Origin: an uncultured Magnetospirillum sp.
GTDB taxonomy: Bacteria > Pseudomonadota > Alphaproteobacteria > Rhodospirillales > Magnetospirillaceae
Reading direction: 5' to 3'
Assembly: GCF_903853455.1 (NCBI RefSeq)
Contig: NZ_CAINTR010000003.1
Coordinates: forward strand, 1 to 64,000
Length of the DNA: 64,000 bases
Shown: positions 1-10,600 of the stretch, one piece after another
Numbering within the stretch: position 1 is the stretch's first letter
Layout: every line of letters begins with the position of its first letter
Translations under genes and position numbers: made by a program
The notes under the pieces: generated by a model
The model's database searches: none
What the model saw: the letters and a program-made list of their open reading frames with translations, nothing else
Told to the model about the DNA's origin: nothing

Positions 1-91
1 CCGTACCACGCCACACCACTTTGCCCGCTCCGTCGATCACGCAGACGCTTGTCCGCTTCAACGACACATCCAATCCGACGTACAATCCCAT
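1..91 (-). mobile_element. IS110-family transposase, 5' end only (cut by window edge)
   Basis: The minus strand from the ATG at 91 reads MGLYVGLDVSLKRTSVCVID and runs off the left edge after 30 codons. An N-terminal GLDVS-x(3)-S-x-C-V-ID is the usual opening of the RuvC-like DEDD domain of IS110/IS1111 transposases, where the first Asp is a catalytic metal ligand. Only the N-terminus is visible, so completeness, subgroup and the far end of the element cannot be judged. No terminal inverted repeat could be assigned; the flanking bases 92-172 contain only the hairpin listed separately. The element lies just beyond the 3' end of the feo operon and in the same orientation. Confidence 0.72.
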
Positions 92-119
92 GGCTGCTCT
101 CCCTCGCTTTAACCCCAAC

Positions 120-137
120 CCGATCATCGCTGATCGG
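120..137. terminator. Hairpin between feo operon and IS110 element
   Basis: CCGATCA (120-126), loop TCGC (127-130), TGATCGG (131-137) form a perfect 7-bp stem downstream of the last feo gene. There is no T-tract on either side, so it may be a weak terminator or part of the IS110 end rather than a classical intrinsic terminator. Confidence 0.35.
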
Positions 138-172
138 ATCGGGGAGAGCAGCACCCCGGACTACCGCATGTA

Positions 173-316
173 TCAACCCTCGCCGCATTTGGAACAGCCG
201 CCGCAGCCGCCGGCCGTCTTGCTCCGGCGTTTGCGGGCCCAGCGCCAGACGCGGAACCCGATCCAGCCGGCCGAGCCGGCGACGATCAGCGCCGTCAGGA
301 TGTGCTGATGACCCAT
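173..316 (-). CDS. FeoB-associated Cys-rich membrane peptide
   Basis: A 47-residue protein starting at the ATG at 316, five bases after the feoB stop. Residues 6-24 form one hydrophobic transmembrane segment, followed by a basic stretch (RWARKRRSK) and a C-terminal tail containing CGGC-SKC (Cys38, 41, 44). This layout, one helix then a short Cys-cluster tail, matches the small FeoB-associated Cys-rich membrane proteins often encoded after feoB, occupying the place FeoC has in enterobacteria. The Cys tail could hold iron or a cluster; that is inference. Position and orientation indicate it is the last gene of the feo operon. Confidence 0.72.
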   Translation of the reverse strand: MGHQHILTALIVAGSAGWIGFRVWRWARKRRSKTAGGCGGCSKCGEG

Positions 317-321
317 GGCGG

Positions 322-2223
322 CTAGCCTCCCAGCACCGCCACCGCCACCCGGTAGGTGGTGAAGGCGGCGAGATAGGCGAGGCCGGTGAGGAAGACGAAC
401 ATCACCGCCGGCCAGACCAGCGAGTTCAGCTCGCGCCGCACCACTCCCAGGGTGGCGATGCACTGGGGCGCGAAGACATACCAGGCCAGCAGCGACAGGG
501 CGGTGGGAAGGCTCCACGACGCCGCCAGCAGGCCGCCCAGGGAGGAGCGCAGCGAATCGCCGCTATCGCTGAGGGCGTAGATGGTGCCCAGCACCCCCAC
601 CGCCACTTCACGCGCCGCCATGCCCGGTACCAGCGCCACCGCGATCTGCCAGTTGAAGCCGATGGGGGCCAGCACCGGTTCGAGGAAATGGCCGATCATG
701 CCGGCGATGGAATAGTGGATGGCCGGCTCGGTGGCGCCCTCGGGGGCGCCGGGATAGCTGGCCAGGAACCAGATCACCACCATCAGGGCGAAGATGGTGG
801 TGCCGGCGCGGGTCAGGAAGGCCTTGGCCCGCTCGAACAGGCCCAGCGCCACGTTGCGCGGGCGCGGCAGCCGGTAGGCGGGAAGCTGCATCAACAGCGG
901 CTCGCGGGCGCCGTGCAGGATGGTGCGCTTGAGCACGAAGGCCACAATTAGCCCCGACAGGATGCCGGCGGCGTAAAGGGCGAACATCACCAGCCCCGGC
1001 AGCCCCACCCAACCGCCCAGCACGTCGCGCTGAGGCACGAAGGCGGCGATGATCAGGGTGTAGACCGGCAGCCGGGCCGAGCAGGTCATCAGCGGCGCGA
1101 TCATGATGGTGGCGATGCGGTCGGCGCGGTTCTCGATGGTGCGGGCCGCCATGATGCCGGGGACGGCGCAGGCGAAGCTGGACAGCAGCGGGATGAAGGC
1201 GCGGCCGTGCAGCCCGACTCCGCCCATCAGCCGGTCGAGCAGGAAGGCGGCGCGGGCCATGTAGCCCGAATCCTCCAGGATCTGGATGAACAGGAACAGC
1301 ACCAGGATCTGGGGCAGGAAGATTACCACGCTGCCGACGCCGGCGATGACGCCGTCGGTCAGCAGGCTTCTCAGCGGTCCGTCGGCCATGTTGGCGTCGA
1401 CCAGCCCCTTGACCAGGGTGAGGCCGCCGTCGATCAGCTCCATGGGCAGCCGCGCCCAAGTGAACACCGCCTGGAACATCAGGAACAGCAGCGTCAGCAG
1501 GATGGCCAGACCCGCCGCCGGATGCAGCAGCACCGTGTCGATGCGGTGGGTGGCGAGATGGGGACGGGTGGGGGAGGTCACCGACAGGGCGATGATGCGC
1601 TCGACCTCGCGGTGGTAGTCGCGCAGGTCGTGGGCGTTGGGCTCGCTCCAGCCACACTGGGCATGAACCGGGGCGAAACCCTCGGTCTCGGCGACCTGGA
1701 TGGTGCGGTCGATCTGGTCGAGCAGCGCCTGGACGCCGCCGGTCTGGATCGCCACGGTGGGAACCACCGGAATGCCCAGCGCCGCCGACAACTCGGCGGC
1801 ATCGATGGTCATCCCCTGCTTTTCCGCCTCGTCCATCATGTTGAGCGCCAGGATGATGGGGCGGTCCAACTTCTTCAGCTCCAGCACCAGCCGCAGATTG
1901 AGGCGCAGATTGGTGGCGTCGGCGACGCAGACGATGGCCTCGGGGACCTCCTCGTCCTCCATGCGCCCCAGCACCACGTCGCGGGTGACCTCCTCGTCGG
2001 GTGAGCGGGCGCGCAGGCTGTAGGTGCCGGGCAGGTCGATCACCTTGACCCGCGTGCCGGCGGGGCTGACGAACAGGCCTTCCTTGCGCTCGACGGTGAC
2101 GCCGGCATAGTTGGCGACCTTCTGCCGCGCCCCGGTCATGGCGTTGAACAGGGCGGTCTTGCCGCAATTGGGATTGCCGACCAGGGCGATACGCGGGGGA
2201 GGCGGCGGCTTGTGGTGGGTCAT
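322..2223 (-). CDS. feoB: Ferrous iron transporter FeoB
   Basis: Inner-membrane Fe(II) uptake protein of 633 residues with an N-terminal G domain. G1 is GNPNCGKT (16-23), G3 is DLPG (63-66) and G4 is NMMD (128-131). After a linker, the C-terminal half carries the two Gate-type membrane regions with many hydrophobic helices. It is shorter than the enterobacterial protein (about 770 residues) but not truncated in any recognised domain. The start codon overlaps the feoA stop by 4 nt (ATGA), pointing to translational coupling. Iron control is suggested by the Fur-like box upstream of feoA. Confidence 0.96.
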   Translation of the reverse strand: MTHHKPPPPPRIALVGNPNCGKTALFNAMTGARQKVANYAGVTVERKEGLFVSPAGTRVKVIDLPGTYSLRARSPDEEVTRDVVLGRMEDEEVPEAIVCVADATNLRLNLRLVLELKKLDRPIILALNMMDEAEKQGMTIDAAELSAALGIPVVPTVAIQTGGVQALLDQIDRTIQVAETEGFAPVHAQCGWSEPNAHDLRDYHREVERIIALSVTSPTRPHLATHRIDTVLLHPAAGLAILLTLLFLMFQAVFTWARLPMELIDGGLTLVKGLVDANMADGPLRSLLTDGVIAGVGSVVIFLPQILVLFLFIQILEDSGYMARAAFLLDRLMGGVGLHGRAFIPLLSSFACAVPGIMAARTIENRADRIATIMIAPLMTCSARLPVYTLIIAAFVPQRDVLGGWVGLPGLVMFALYAAGILSGLIVAFVLKRTILHGAREPLLMQLPAYRLPRPRNVALGLFERAKAFLTRAGTTIFALMVVIWFLASYPGAPEGATEPAIHYSIAGMIGHFLEPVLAPIGFNWQIAVALVPGMAAREVAVGVLGTIYALSDSGDSLRSSLGGLLAASWSLPTALSLLAWYVFAPQCIATLGVVRRELNSLVWPAVMFVFLTGLAYLAAFTTYRVAVAVLGG

Positions 2224-2513
2224 TCCTCGATCACCTGAACGATGACGGCATTGGCTTCGGCGCGGCGCAGCGCGACGGTATGGTCGCTGACCCGCACCGC
2301 CATGGGGTCGCGGCGGGGAAAGCCCTCGTGCAGGACCTCGATCACCGCGCCTTCCACCAGCCCCATCTCGATCAGGCGCCGCTCCAGCTCGCCCGCCTGC
2401 AACGGGGTGGCGATGCCGGTTTCGTCCAGGCCGACGATCTCGGCCCGGGCCTTCTTGCCCAGGCTGCCCAGCTTGACGCCGTGACCGGCCTTGTGTCGCG
2501 CGTGATTGTGCAT
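2220..2513 (-). CDS. feoA: Ferrous iron transport protein FeoA
   Basis: A 97-residue cytoplasmic SH3-like protein that is needed for FeoB function in characterised systems. The chosen ATG at 2513 is preceded by GAGGAG nine bases upstream. The short His-rich lead-in MHNHARHKAGH is followed by the FeoA fold: LGSLGKKARAEIVGL, then a central ERRLIEMGLVEG segment (about residues 44-55), and C-terminal beta strands ending in VIVQVIEE. An upstream in-frame ATG would fall inside the promoter and lacks a good Shine-Dalgarno. First gene of feoA-feoB-Cys-rich peptide. Confidence 0.9.
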   Translation of the reverse strand: MHNHARHKAGHGVKLGSLGKKARAEIVGLDETGIATPLQAGELERRLIEMGLVEGAVIEVLHEGFPRRDPMAVRVSDHTVALRRAEANAVIVQVIEE

Positions 2514-2532
2514 TGCGTCATCTCCTCGGTCC

Positions 2533-2572
2533 ATCATAGAGAGCCGGGACGCGCATTTGCAACTCACTCGCA
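2533..2572 (-). promoter_or_regulatory. feoA promoter with Fur-like operator
   Basis: On the minus strand TTGCAA (2562-2557) and TATGAT (2538-2533) are separated by 18 nt, a good sigma-70-type pair just upstream of feoA. The imperfect palindrome TGCGAGTGAGTTGCA (minus strand, 2572-2558) overlaps the -35 element. It resembles alphaproteobacterial Fur boxes (TGCGAATGATTCGCA-like; 12 of 15 positions by eye). This fits iron-repressed transcription of feoAB. The operator is inferred by resemblance only. Confidence 0.55.
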
Positions 2573-2589
2573 TCAAAAGGCGGCAAAAT

Positions 2590-4623
2590 TTATGTGGGTA
2601 TGTCCGCCATGGCGGCTTCGGTCCACAGCCGGTGGTCGGGGCCGATGGGGCGGAAGGCATGGCGATGGGCCAGCTTGGCCCGCCACCAGGCGGCGTAGTC
2701 CTTGACCGCCAAGGCCTCGAATTCGTCGTAATCCTGGGCGATTCCCACCTCGAGATAGACGTCCAGATTGGTCAGGTCGGGCTTGGGCAGGCTGTCGCTT
2801 TCCAGCGCGGCCCACATCTGGGCGTAGAGGTCTTCCAGCCGGCTGACCAGCAGGGGGGTGTCGAACAGCATGCAGGAGTCGCGCCGCGCGGTCAGCTGCT
2901 CGCGGTAGCGCCGGGTCATGGTGCGGTCGCGGCCGAGGGCGACGGCGCGGTCCACATATTCCTCGGGCGAGGAGCAGGCCAGCTCGGGCAGGCCGGCGGC
3001 GCGGACCAGGGAGCCGCAGACCCGCGACGCGAAGGAGCGGCCGGACAGGGTCAGCACCGGAACCCCCATCCACAGGGCGTCGGAGGCGGTGGTATGGGCG
3101 CCATAGGGCGCGGTATCGAGGAACAGGTCGGCCAGGGGATAGCGGGCGAGGTGATAGGCGTTGGCCATCTTGTCGGCGAAGATCAGCCGGGCCGGGTCGA
3201 TGCCGCGCGCCTTGGCGAAGGCCTGCAAGCGCGCCTGGGGGCCTTCGGCGCTGCCCAGCAGCCACAGCACGCTGCCCGGCACCCGTTCCAGGATGGTCAG
3301 CCAGCGCTCGAAGGTGAAGCGGTTCAGCTTGTGGACGCCGTTGAAGCAGCAATAGACCATGGCGTCTTCGGGCAGCCTGGCGTCGGCGCGCGACGGCGTC
3401 TGGGGGGATACCACCCGCTGGCGGTCGTTGGGCTGGTAGCACGGCAGCCGCACCACCTTCTCCGCGTAATAGATCTCGCTCTCGGGCGGGATGACCCATT
3501 CGTCGGCGATGAGATAGTGGTGGTAGGGGCTGCCGACGGTGCCGGGAAAGCCCAGCCAGTTGACGATGATCGGCGCCGGCCGTAGCGCCAGCAGCTTGGT
3601 GCGGCCGTCGCGGGTGTAGCCGTTGACGTCCACCAGGATCTGGATGCCGTCATCGGCGATGCGCCGGGCGGCGGTGGCGTCGTCCATGTCGGTGATGGGC
3701 ACCCAGTGGTCCACCGCCGCCTTGATGCGGGCGTTCAGCGGGTCGGTGGCCGCCGGTCCGCAGTAATAGGCGAAGACCTCGACTTTGCCGCGGTCGTGCA
3801 GCTCGAAGATTTCCGCCGTCAGATGGCCGACCGCGTGTTCGCGCAGGTCCGAGGACAGATAGCCGATGCGCAACGGGCCGGCGCGGTGGCCCTCGCGGGC
3901 CGCCCAATGGGAGGTGACCACCGGATTGGCGGGCTGGCCCACGTCGCTCCTGTTGTAGTGCCACGCCGCCGCCAGATGCAGCATGGGGTCGTCGGTATAG
4001 GCGGCGATGGACAGCGGCGACATGCCCTTCATCAGGGTGTCGCGGCTGATCCGCTCCCACGGCGCCACCACCGGCCATTCACATTGCCGCTGGCGCAGCG
4101 CGATGAAGTGCTGCAACGCCTCGCGCTGGTCGCGGTCCAGATCCAGGCTCTGGCGCAGCATGGCCTCGGCGGATTCGTCCTGGTTGCCGTCCTCCATCAC
4201 CCGGGCGATCTGGTTGAGCGCCGCCGTCTTGTGGGTGATGGCGCTGCCGGTGACCAGGGCCAGCCGGTCGGCCATGGCCGACCATTGCACCACCGCCGTC
4301 CCCGCCGCCCCCAGCCGCTCGTGCAGGCGGCCGAGATTGATGTAGGCGGGCATGAAGTCGGGATTGAGGGCGATCGCCTGCTCCAGGCATGCGCGGGCGG
4401 TGTCGAGGTCGCCGGAATCGGTCAGGGTGACGCTGTAATTGAACAGGACGGCGTAGAGCAGCGGGTTGTCGGCATTGTGGCGGACCCAGGTGTCGTAGAG
4501 GGTCAGAACCCCGGCCGGGCCATTGGCCGACTTGACCTGCTCGGCGGTGCGGATGAGATCGAGGACACTGAGATTCCGCTCGGAGGACCGGGCGATCGCC
4601 GACGACAAAAGTTCGCTGTCCAT
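2590..4623 (-). CDS. TPR-containing SPINDLY/OGT-type (GT41) glycosyltransferase
   Basis: A 677-residue protein. The N-terminal ~200 residues are helical with TPR-like repeats (a clear one around NPDFMPAYINLGRLHERLG). The rest is the GT41 catalytic region: RIGYLSSDLREHAVGHL, ILVDVNGYTRDGRT, PIIVNWLGFPGTVGS, VVRLPCYQPND, VYCCFNGVHKLN, VPGSVLWLLGS and DLFLDTAPYGAHTTASDALW. GT41 enzymes transfer GlcNAc or related sugars from nucleotide sugars to Ser/Thr, or Asn in some bacteria. AGGAT lies six bases before the ATG. The gene starts 22 nt after the stop of the giant Ser/Thr-rich repeat gene and is probably cotranscribed with it, so that protein is the obvious candidate substrate (inference). Related family members also occur in flagellin or surface-glycan loci, none of which is seen here. 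Confidence 0.88.
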   Translation of the reverse strand: MDSELLSSAIARSSERNLSVLDLIRTAEQVKSANGPAGVLTLYDTWVRHNADNPLLYAVLFNYSVTLTDSGDLDTARACLEQAIALNPDFMPAYINLGRLHERLGAAGTAVVQWSAMADRLALVTGSAITHKTAALNQIARVMEDGNQDESAEAMLRQSLDLDRDQREALQHFIALRQRQCEWPVVAPWERISRDTLMKGMSPLSIAAYTDDPMLHLAAAWHYNRSDVGQPANPVVTSHWAAREGHRAGPLRIGYLSSDLREHAVGHLTAEIFELHDRGKVEVFAYYCGPAATDPLNARIKAAVDHWVPITDMDDATAARRIADDGIQILVDVNGYTRDGRTKLLALRPAPIIVNWLGFPGTVGSPYHHYLIADEWVIPPESEIYYAEKVVRLPCYQPNDRQRVVSPQTPSRADARLPEDAMVYCCFNGVHKLNRFTFERWLTILERVPGSVLWLLGSAEGPQARLQAFAKARGIDPARLIFADKMANAYHLARYPLADLFLDTAPYGAHTTASDALWMGVPVLTLSGRSFASRVCGSLVRAAGLPELACSSPEEYVDRAVALGRDRTMTRRYREQLTARRDSCMLFDTPLLVSRLEDLYAQMWAALESDSLPKPDLTNLDVYLEVGIAQDYDEFEALAVKDYAAWWRAKLAHRHAFRPIGPDHRLWTEAAMADIPT

Positions 4624-4645
4624 GCCGAATCCTAAAGCCTGTTTC

Positions 4646-7600
4646 TTACGTCAGCGCGGTTTGCATCGCGGCGACCTGGGCCACGGTCATGCTGTTGATC
4701 TGCGTCGGTGTCAAGGCGTCGATCTGGGACGCCGCCAGCGATTCGATCTGGGTGGTGCTCAGCTCGCTGATGTTGGTGGTGTTCAGCGACGCCACCTGGG
4801 TGGTGGTCAGGCCGGAGATCTGGTCGGCGCTGAGGGTGGAAATCTCGGTCGCCGACAGGTTGGTGAGCTGGGTGGTGTTCAACGCCCCGATCTGGGCCGA
4901 GGTCAAGGCGCCGAACTGGGTGGCGTTCAGGGCCTGCAGCTCGGTGCCGGTCAGGTTGGCGATCTGCGTGGTGGACAGGGTGCCGATCTGGGTCGGGGTC
5001 AGCGAGGCGAACTGGGTGGTGGTCATGGCGCGGAGCTGCACTCGGGCCAGGGCGCCCAGCTGGGTGGTGGTCAGCGCCGGGATCTGGGTGGTGGTCAAGC
5101 CGCTGATTTCGGTGGTGCTGAGCGCCGCCAGTTGCGAGGTCATCAGGCCGGCGATCTGGGTGGTGGTCAGCGCCGCGATCTGGCTGGAGGTCAGGCCGAC
5201 GATGCCGGTGGTGGACAGCGCCCCGACCTGGGTCGAGGACAGCGCCGACAGCTGGGTGGTGGTCAGCGACTGCACCTCGGAGGAGGTCAGGCCGCCGATG
5301 CCCGAGGCCGACAGCGCCGCGATCTGGGTGGTGACCAGGCCGCCGAGCTGGGTGGTGGACAGCGCCGCGATGCCCGACCCGATCAGGCCGCCCAGTTGGG
5401 TGGTGGACAGCGACCCGATTTCGGTGGTGGTGAGGCCGGAAACCTGGGTGGTGGTCAGGGCTCCCATCTGGGTGACGGTCAGGCCGCCGAGCTGGGTGGT
5501 GGTCAGCGAGCCGATCTGGCTGTCGCTGAGGCCGCCGATGCCGGTGGTGGACAGCGATCCGATCTGGGTCGGGGTCAGGCCGCGGATCTGGGTGGTGGTC
5601 AGGGCGGCGATGCCGGTGGTGGACAGGCCGCCCAGCTGGGTCGCGCTCAGCGCGGCGATTTCGGTCGAGGTCAGGCCGCCGACCTGATCCGCCGACAGGG
5701 CTCCCATCTGGGGCGCCGACAGGCCGCCGAGCTGGGTGGTGGACAGCGCCGCCAGCTGGGTCGGGGTCAGGCCGTTGATGCCGGTGGTGGTCAGGGCGCC
5801 AAGCTGGGTCTGGGTCAGGCCGCGGATCTGGGTGGTGGTCAGCGCCGTCATCTGGGTGTCGGCCACGCCCACCAGTCCGGTGGTGGACAATCCGCCGATC
5901 TGGGTGGCGGTCAGTCGGCCGAGCTGGGTGGTGGTCAGCGCCTGGATGCCGGTTGAGCTGAGGCCGGAAAGTTGGGTGGTGGTCAGCGCCGCCAGGTCGT
6001 TGTTGGTCAGGCTGTTGACCTGGGTAGTGGCCAGCGCCCCCATCTGGGTCCCGGTCAGGCCGCGCAGCTGGGTGGTGCTGAGCGCCGCCATCTGGGTTTC
6101 CGACAGCCCGTTGATGGCGGTGGTGGACAACCCGCCCAACTGGGTCGAGGTCAGGCCGGTGAGCTGGGTGATGGACAGCGCCGCGATCTGGGTGTCGCTC
6201 AACCCGTCGAGCTGGGTGGTGGTCAGCGCCGCCAGCTCGGTGGTGGTGAAGCCGCCGATCTGGGTTTGGGTCAGGGCGGCGATGCCGGTCTCGGCCAGGG
6301 CGCCGAGCTGGTTCATGGTCAGCGCCGCCAGTTCGGTGGTGGTCAGGCCGCTGACCTGGTCGACGGTGAGCGCTCCCATCTGGGTCGAGGTCAGGCCGCG
6401 CAGCTGGTTGGTGGTCAGCGAGCCGATCTGGGTCAGGGTCAGGCCGCCGATGCCGGTGGTGGACAACCCGCCGATCTGGGTGGCGGTCAGGCGTCCCAAC
6501 TGGGTGGTGGACAGCGCCGCCACTTGCCCGTCGGTGAAGCCGCCCAACTGGGTGGTGGTCAGGGTCGAGAGCTGGGTGGTGGTCAGGCCGCTGATCTCGG
6601 TGGTGGTCAGCACCGAGATCTGGTCGGTTCCCAGGCCGCGCAACTGGGTGGTGGTCAGCGCCGCCATCTGGCTGTCGCTCAGGCTGGCGACCTCGTCGTA
6701 GCCCAGCGCGGTGATCTGGGTCGAGGTCAGGCCGCGCAGCTGGGTGGTGGTCAGCGCCGCCATCTGGGTGTCGGCGAGGCCGTTGATCTGCTCGGTGGGC
6801 AGGGCACCGATCTGGGTCGAGCTGAGGGCGGCGAGCTGGGTGACGTTCAGCTCCTGCAACTGGGTGTTGAGCAATCCCTTGATCTGGGTGGTGGTCAGCG
6901 CCGCGACCTCGGTGTCGGTCAGGCTGTCGATGGCGGTGGCGGACAGGGCGCTGATCTGAGTGTCGGCCAATCCCCGCAACTGGTTGGTGGACAGCGCCGC
7001 GATCTGGGTGGTCGCCAAGCCGCTGACGGCGGTGAGCGACAGCGCCGCCACCTGGGTGGAGGCCATGACGCCGATCTGGGCGGCGGTCAGCGCCCCCGCC
7101 TGGGTGTCGGTCAGGCCAGCCATCTGGGTGGTGGTCAGCGCCGCGATTTCGGTGGTGGTCAGGCTGGCGACCTGGCTGGTGGCCAGTTGGCCGATCTGGT
7201 CGATGGTCAGGTTGCGCAACTGGCTGGTGGTGACCGTCGCCAGTTCGAGGGCGGTCAGCCCGTTGAGGCCGGTGGCGGACAGGGCGACGATCTGGGTCGA
7301 GCGCAGCGCGCCCAATTGGGCGGCGGTCAGCGCCGCGACCTGGGTATCGACCAGACCGCTGATCCCGGTGGTGGACAAGGCCCCGATCTGGGTGGTGGTC
7401 AGGTCGCGGATCTGGGTGGTGGACAGCGCGCCGACCTGGGCGTCGGTCAGGCCGCCGATCTGGGTGGTGGAGAGCGAGCCGAACTGGGTCGGGGTCAGGG
7501 CGTCCACCTGGGTGGTGGTCAGGGCGCCGACCAGCGCCGGGGTCAGGGCACCCAGCTGGGTGGTGGTCAGCGCCGCGATCTGGGTCTCGGTCAGGCCGAC

Positions 7601-10600
7601 GATGCCGTCGGTGGACAGCGACCCGAACTGGGTGGCGGTGAGGACGCCCAGTTGAAGCCCGGTCAAGGCCTCCAGCTGGGTGGTGGCCAGCCCGGCCAGT
7701 TGGGTGGTGGTCAGCGCCGAGATTTCCGTGGTGGTCAGGCCGCCCAGCTGGGTCTCGTTCAACTCGGCCAATTGGCTGGAGGCGAGAGTCTTGATCTGGG
7801 TGGTGGTCAGCGCCGAAATCTCGGTGGTGGTCAGGGCGTCGATCTGGCCGAGGCTCAGGGCGGCGACCTGGGTGGTGGTCAGCGCCGCCAGTTGGGCGGT
7901 GGACAGCGCCGCGATCTGGCTGTCGGCCAGCCCGCCCAGCGCGATGGTGGACAGCGCCGCCGCCTGGGTGGTGGAGAGGAAGCCGATCTGGGCGGTGGAC
8001 AACGCCGCCGCGCCGGTGTCGGTCAGCCCCCGGATCTGGGTGGTGGTCAGCAAGGCGATGTCGCCGGCGGTCAGGCCGCCGATGCCGGTGGTGGACAGGG
8101 CGGCGACCTGGGAGGGCGTCAGCCCCTTGATCTGGGTGGAAGACAGCGCCGCGACCTGGGTGTCCATCAGGCCGCTCACGCCGAGGGCGGTCAGGCCGGC
8201 CATCTGGGTGGTGGTCAGGACCGCCAGTTGGGTGGTGGTCAGCGACTGGACCTGGGTGTCGGTCAAGCCGGCCAACTGGGTCGAGGCCAGGTTGCCCATC
8301 TGGGTCCGGGTCAGGCCGTCGATGCCGGTGGTGGACAGGGCGGCGATCTGGCTGGCGCTCAGCGCCTTGACCTGGGTGGAGGTCAGCGCCGCCGTCTCGG
8401 TGTCGGCCAGGGCGTTCAGTTGGGTGCTGGACAGGGTGCCGATCTGGGTGGTGGTCAGCGCCGCCAACTGGGCGGTGGTCAGCGACCCGATCTGGGTCTC
8501 GGTCAGCCCGTTGACCGCCGTGGAGGTCAGGGCGGCGATCTGGTTGGTGGTCAGGCCGCCCATCTGGGTGTCGGTCAGCGCCTGCATCTGGGTCTGGGCC
8601 AGACCGGAGAACTGGGTGGTGGACAGCGCCGCCAGGTCGGTGGTGGTCAGGCTGGAGATCTGATCCTCGGTCAGCGCCCCCAACTGGGTCGAGGTCAGGG
8701 CGGCGAACTGCGAGGTGGTGAGCGATCCCAACTGGGTCGAGGTCAGGCCGCGAATGCCGGAGGCCGACAGCGCCACCATCTGGGTGGTCTTCATGACCGC
8801 CAGCTGGGTGGTCGCCAGACCCTCGATGACGGTGGCCGACAATCCCTGAAGCTGGGTGGTGGTCAGCGCCAGAATCCCGGCGGTGGTCAGGGTGTCGAGC
8901 TGGGTGGTGTTCATGGCCGCCATCTGAGTGGCGGTCAGCGCCTTGACCTGAGTGGAGGTCAGGGCGGCGATCTCGTCGGTGGTCAGGGCGCCGATCTGGG
9001 TCTGGTTCAAGCCGCCGAACTGGGCGGTGGTCAGGGCGGAGAGCTGGCTGGTGGACAGCGCCGCCATCTGGGTGTCGGCCAGCCCGGACAGCCCCAGGGC
9101 GGACAGGGCGGTCAGCTGGGTGGTGGTCAGGGCGGCCAGTTGGGTGGTGCCGAGGGCGGCCATCTGGGTATCGACAAGTCCGGCCATCTGGGTGGTGCTC
9201 AGCACCGCCAGCTCGGTGGTGGTGAGGCCGCTGATCCCGGTGGTGGACAAGGCCGCCAGCTGGGTCGCCGCCAGACCCTTGATCTGGGCGGTGGAGAGGC
9301 CCGCCACCTGGGTGTCGGTCAAGCCGTCGACGGCGAAGGAGGACAGGGCGGCCAACTGGATGGTCGACAGGGTGGCGAGCTGGGTGGCGCCGAGGGCGGC
9401 CACCTGGGTGTCGACCAGACCGCGGATCTGGGTGGAGGACAGCGCCACCATGTCGGCGGTGGTGAGGCCGGTGATCTGGTCGGTGGTCAGGGACCCGATC
9501 TGCGCCGCCGTCAGCCCCTTGATCTGGGTGGTGGACAGGGTCGCCATTTCCGTGGCGGTCAGGCCGCTCACCTGGGTGGTGGACAGGCCGCCGATCTGCG
9601 ACTGGGTCAGGGCGCCCAACTGGGTGGCGGTCAGAACCCCGATCTGGTCCTGGGTCAGGCCGGACATGCCGGTGGCCGACAGGGCGGTGATCTGGTTGGT
9701 GGTGAGGCCGCCGATCTGGGTGGTGGTCAGGGAGCCCAACTGGGTCGAGCTGAGGCCGCCGAGCTGGGAGGTGGAGAACGCGGCCAGTTCCGTCGCCGTC
9801 AGGCCCGCCACCTGGTCGCCGGTCAGCATTCCCATCTGGGTCGAGGTGATGGCCCCCAACTGGGTGGTGGTCATGCCGCCGATCTGGGTCTGGGTCAGGC
9901 CGCCGATCCCGTCCGCCGACAGGGCCGCCATCTGGGTGGCGGTCATGACGCCGAGCTGGGTTCCGTCCAGGGCGCCGACCACCGAGCCGGACAGGCCGCG
10001 CAGCTGGGTGGTGGCCAGCACCGTCATGTCGGTGGTCGACAGCGCCGCCACCTGGGTGTCGGCCAGGACGTTCAACTGGGCGACGGACAATCCCTTGACC
10101 TGGGTGGTGGTCAGCGCCGCCACGTCGCCGGGGCTCAGGCTGGCGATCAGGGTGGTGCCCATGCCCGAGAGCTGGGTGGTGGTCAGCGCCACCAGCTGGG
10201 TGGTGCTCAGCGCCTGAATCTGGGTGTCGGCCAGTCCGCCGACCGCGTTGATGGACAGGGCGGCGACCTGCCTGGTGGTCAGGGCGGCGACCTGGGTTTC
10301 GTCAAGGGCCGCCAGCCCGGTCGATGCCAGCCCGCCGATCTGGGTGGTGGACAGCGCCGCCATTTCGGTGGTGGTCAGGCCGCCGACAGCGGTGGAGGTC
10401 AGCGCTCCGACCTGGGTCGAGGTCAGGGCCGCCAACTGGGTGGCGGTCAGGCCGGCGACCTGGGTCGAGGTCAGCCCGCCGATCCCGGCGGTGGACAGTG
10501 CGGCGATCTGCCCCGCCGACAGGGCGGCGATCTGGGTGTCGGCCAATTCGCCGACCACGGTGGCGGACAGTCCCGCCATCTGGGTGGTGGTCAACACCGC

